In this document: positions 5,930 to 6,018 of the stretch, in pieces
How the letters are laid out: each line of letters begins with the position of its first letter
Position numbering within the stretch: position 1 is the stretch's first letter
From: Planococcaceae bacterium UBA3378
GTDB taxonomy: Bacteria > Bacillota > Bacilli > Bacillales_A > Planococcaceae
Length of the DNA: 6,018 nt
Assembly: GCA_002359075.1 (NCBI GenBank)
Contig: DEQA01000305.1
Coordinates: 1-6,018, forward strand
Direction: 5' to 3'
The notes under the pieces: generated by a model
The model's input: the letters and a program-made list of their open reading frames with translations, nothing else
Told to the model about the DNA's origin: nothing
Database searches by the model: none
Made by a program: the position numbers and the translations under genes

Positions 5930-5956
5930 ATACATAAAAGTAAAGGGGGCGCAAAT

Positions 5957-6018
5957 ATGTCGTCTTCATACTTGACCGTAAAAGCGCTGACAAAATATAT
6001 TAAACGAAAATTTGACGC
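5957..6018 (+). CDS. xseA: Exonuclease VII large subunit, N-terminal fragment (cut by window edge)
   Basis: Only 20 codons and two bases are present, reading MSSSYLTVKALTKYIKRKFD and then probably Ala. The segment L-T-V-K-A-L-T-K-Y-I-K-R-K-F-D matches the conserved start of the XseA OB-fold domain. XseA with XseB forms exonuclease VII, which degrades single-stranded DNA to oligonucleotides in repair. AAAGGGGG at 5942-5949 lies seven bases before the ATG and supports the start. Position after folD matches the nusB-folD-xseA order of Bacillales. Nothing can be said about whether the rest of the gene is intact. Confidence 0.9.
   Translation, partial: MSSSYLTVKALTKYIKRKFD

Noticed and set aside
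5679..5993. Minus-strand frame of 104 codons across the folD-xseA gap
   Set aside because: It runs through the folD terminator, overlaps the folD end and the xseA start, and shows no family features.

Overview
The window looks like an ordinary chromosomal stretch of a low-GC Gram-positive bacterium of the order Bacillales. The glp proteins read like Bacillus subtilis orthologues. The nusB-folD-xseA order and the strong AGGAGG-type ribosome binding sites fit the same group. A Planococcaceae member (Solibacillus or Lysinibacillus type) is my best guess, but that is inference from protein flavour and gene order, not proof.

Layout, all complete genes on the + strand. Bases 1-134 hold regulatory DNA. 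A strong Shine-Dalgarno on the minus strand at the extreme left suggests a divergent gene that starts just outside the window. Bases 135-4088 hold a compact glycerol operon in the order glpD (FAD-dependent glycerol-3-phosphate dehydrogenase), glpF (glycerol channel), glpK (glycerol kinase). The glpD-glpF gap is 28 nt, and glpF and glpK overlap by 4 nt. An intrinsic terminator at 4177-4211 closes the operon. Bases 4212-4508 contain no convincing gene, only a candidate promoter for the next unit. nusB and folD follow 33 nt apart and are closed by a second intrinsic terminator at 5817-5854. The first 20 codons of xseA (exonuclease VII large subunit) run off the right edge, preceded by a possible promoter of their own.

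The glp proteins form one pathway. GlpF admits glycerol, GlpK traps it as glycerol-3-phosphate, and GlpD oxidises that to dihydroxyacetone phosphate, passing electrons to the respiratory chain. GlpK keeps the histidine (His230) that the phosphotransferase system protein HPr phosphorylates in Firmicutes. nusB, folD and xseA are housekeeping genes for transcription antitermination, one-carbon folate metabolism and DNA repair. They share no pathway with glp.

I found no mobile element, CRISPR array, RNA gene or convincing unknown system. The points most worth a second look are a boxA-like sequence in the glpK 3' region upstream of nusB, the position of a glp operon directly before nusB, an extra hydrophobic C-terminal segment in GlpF, a mini-ORF whose stop overlaps the glpD start, and recurrent nested ATGTATG starts.
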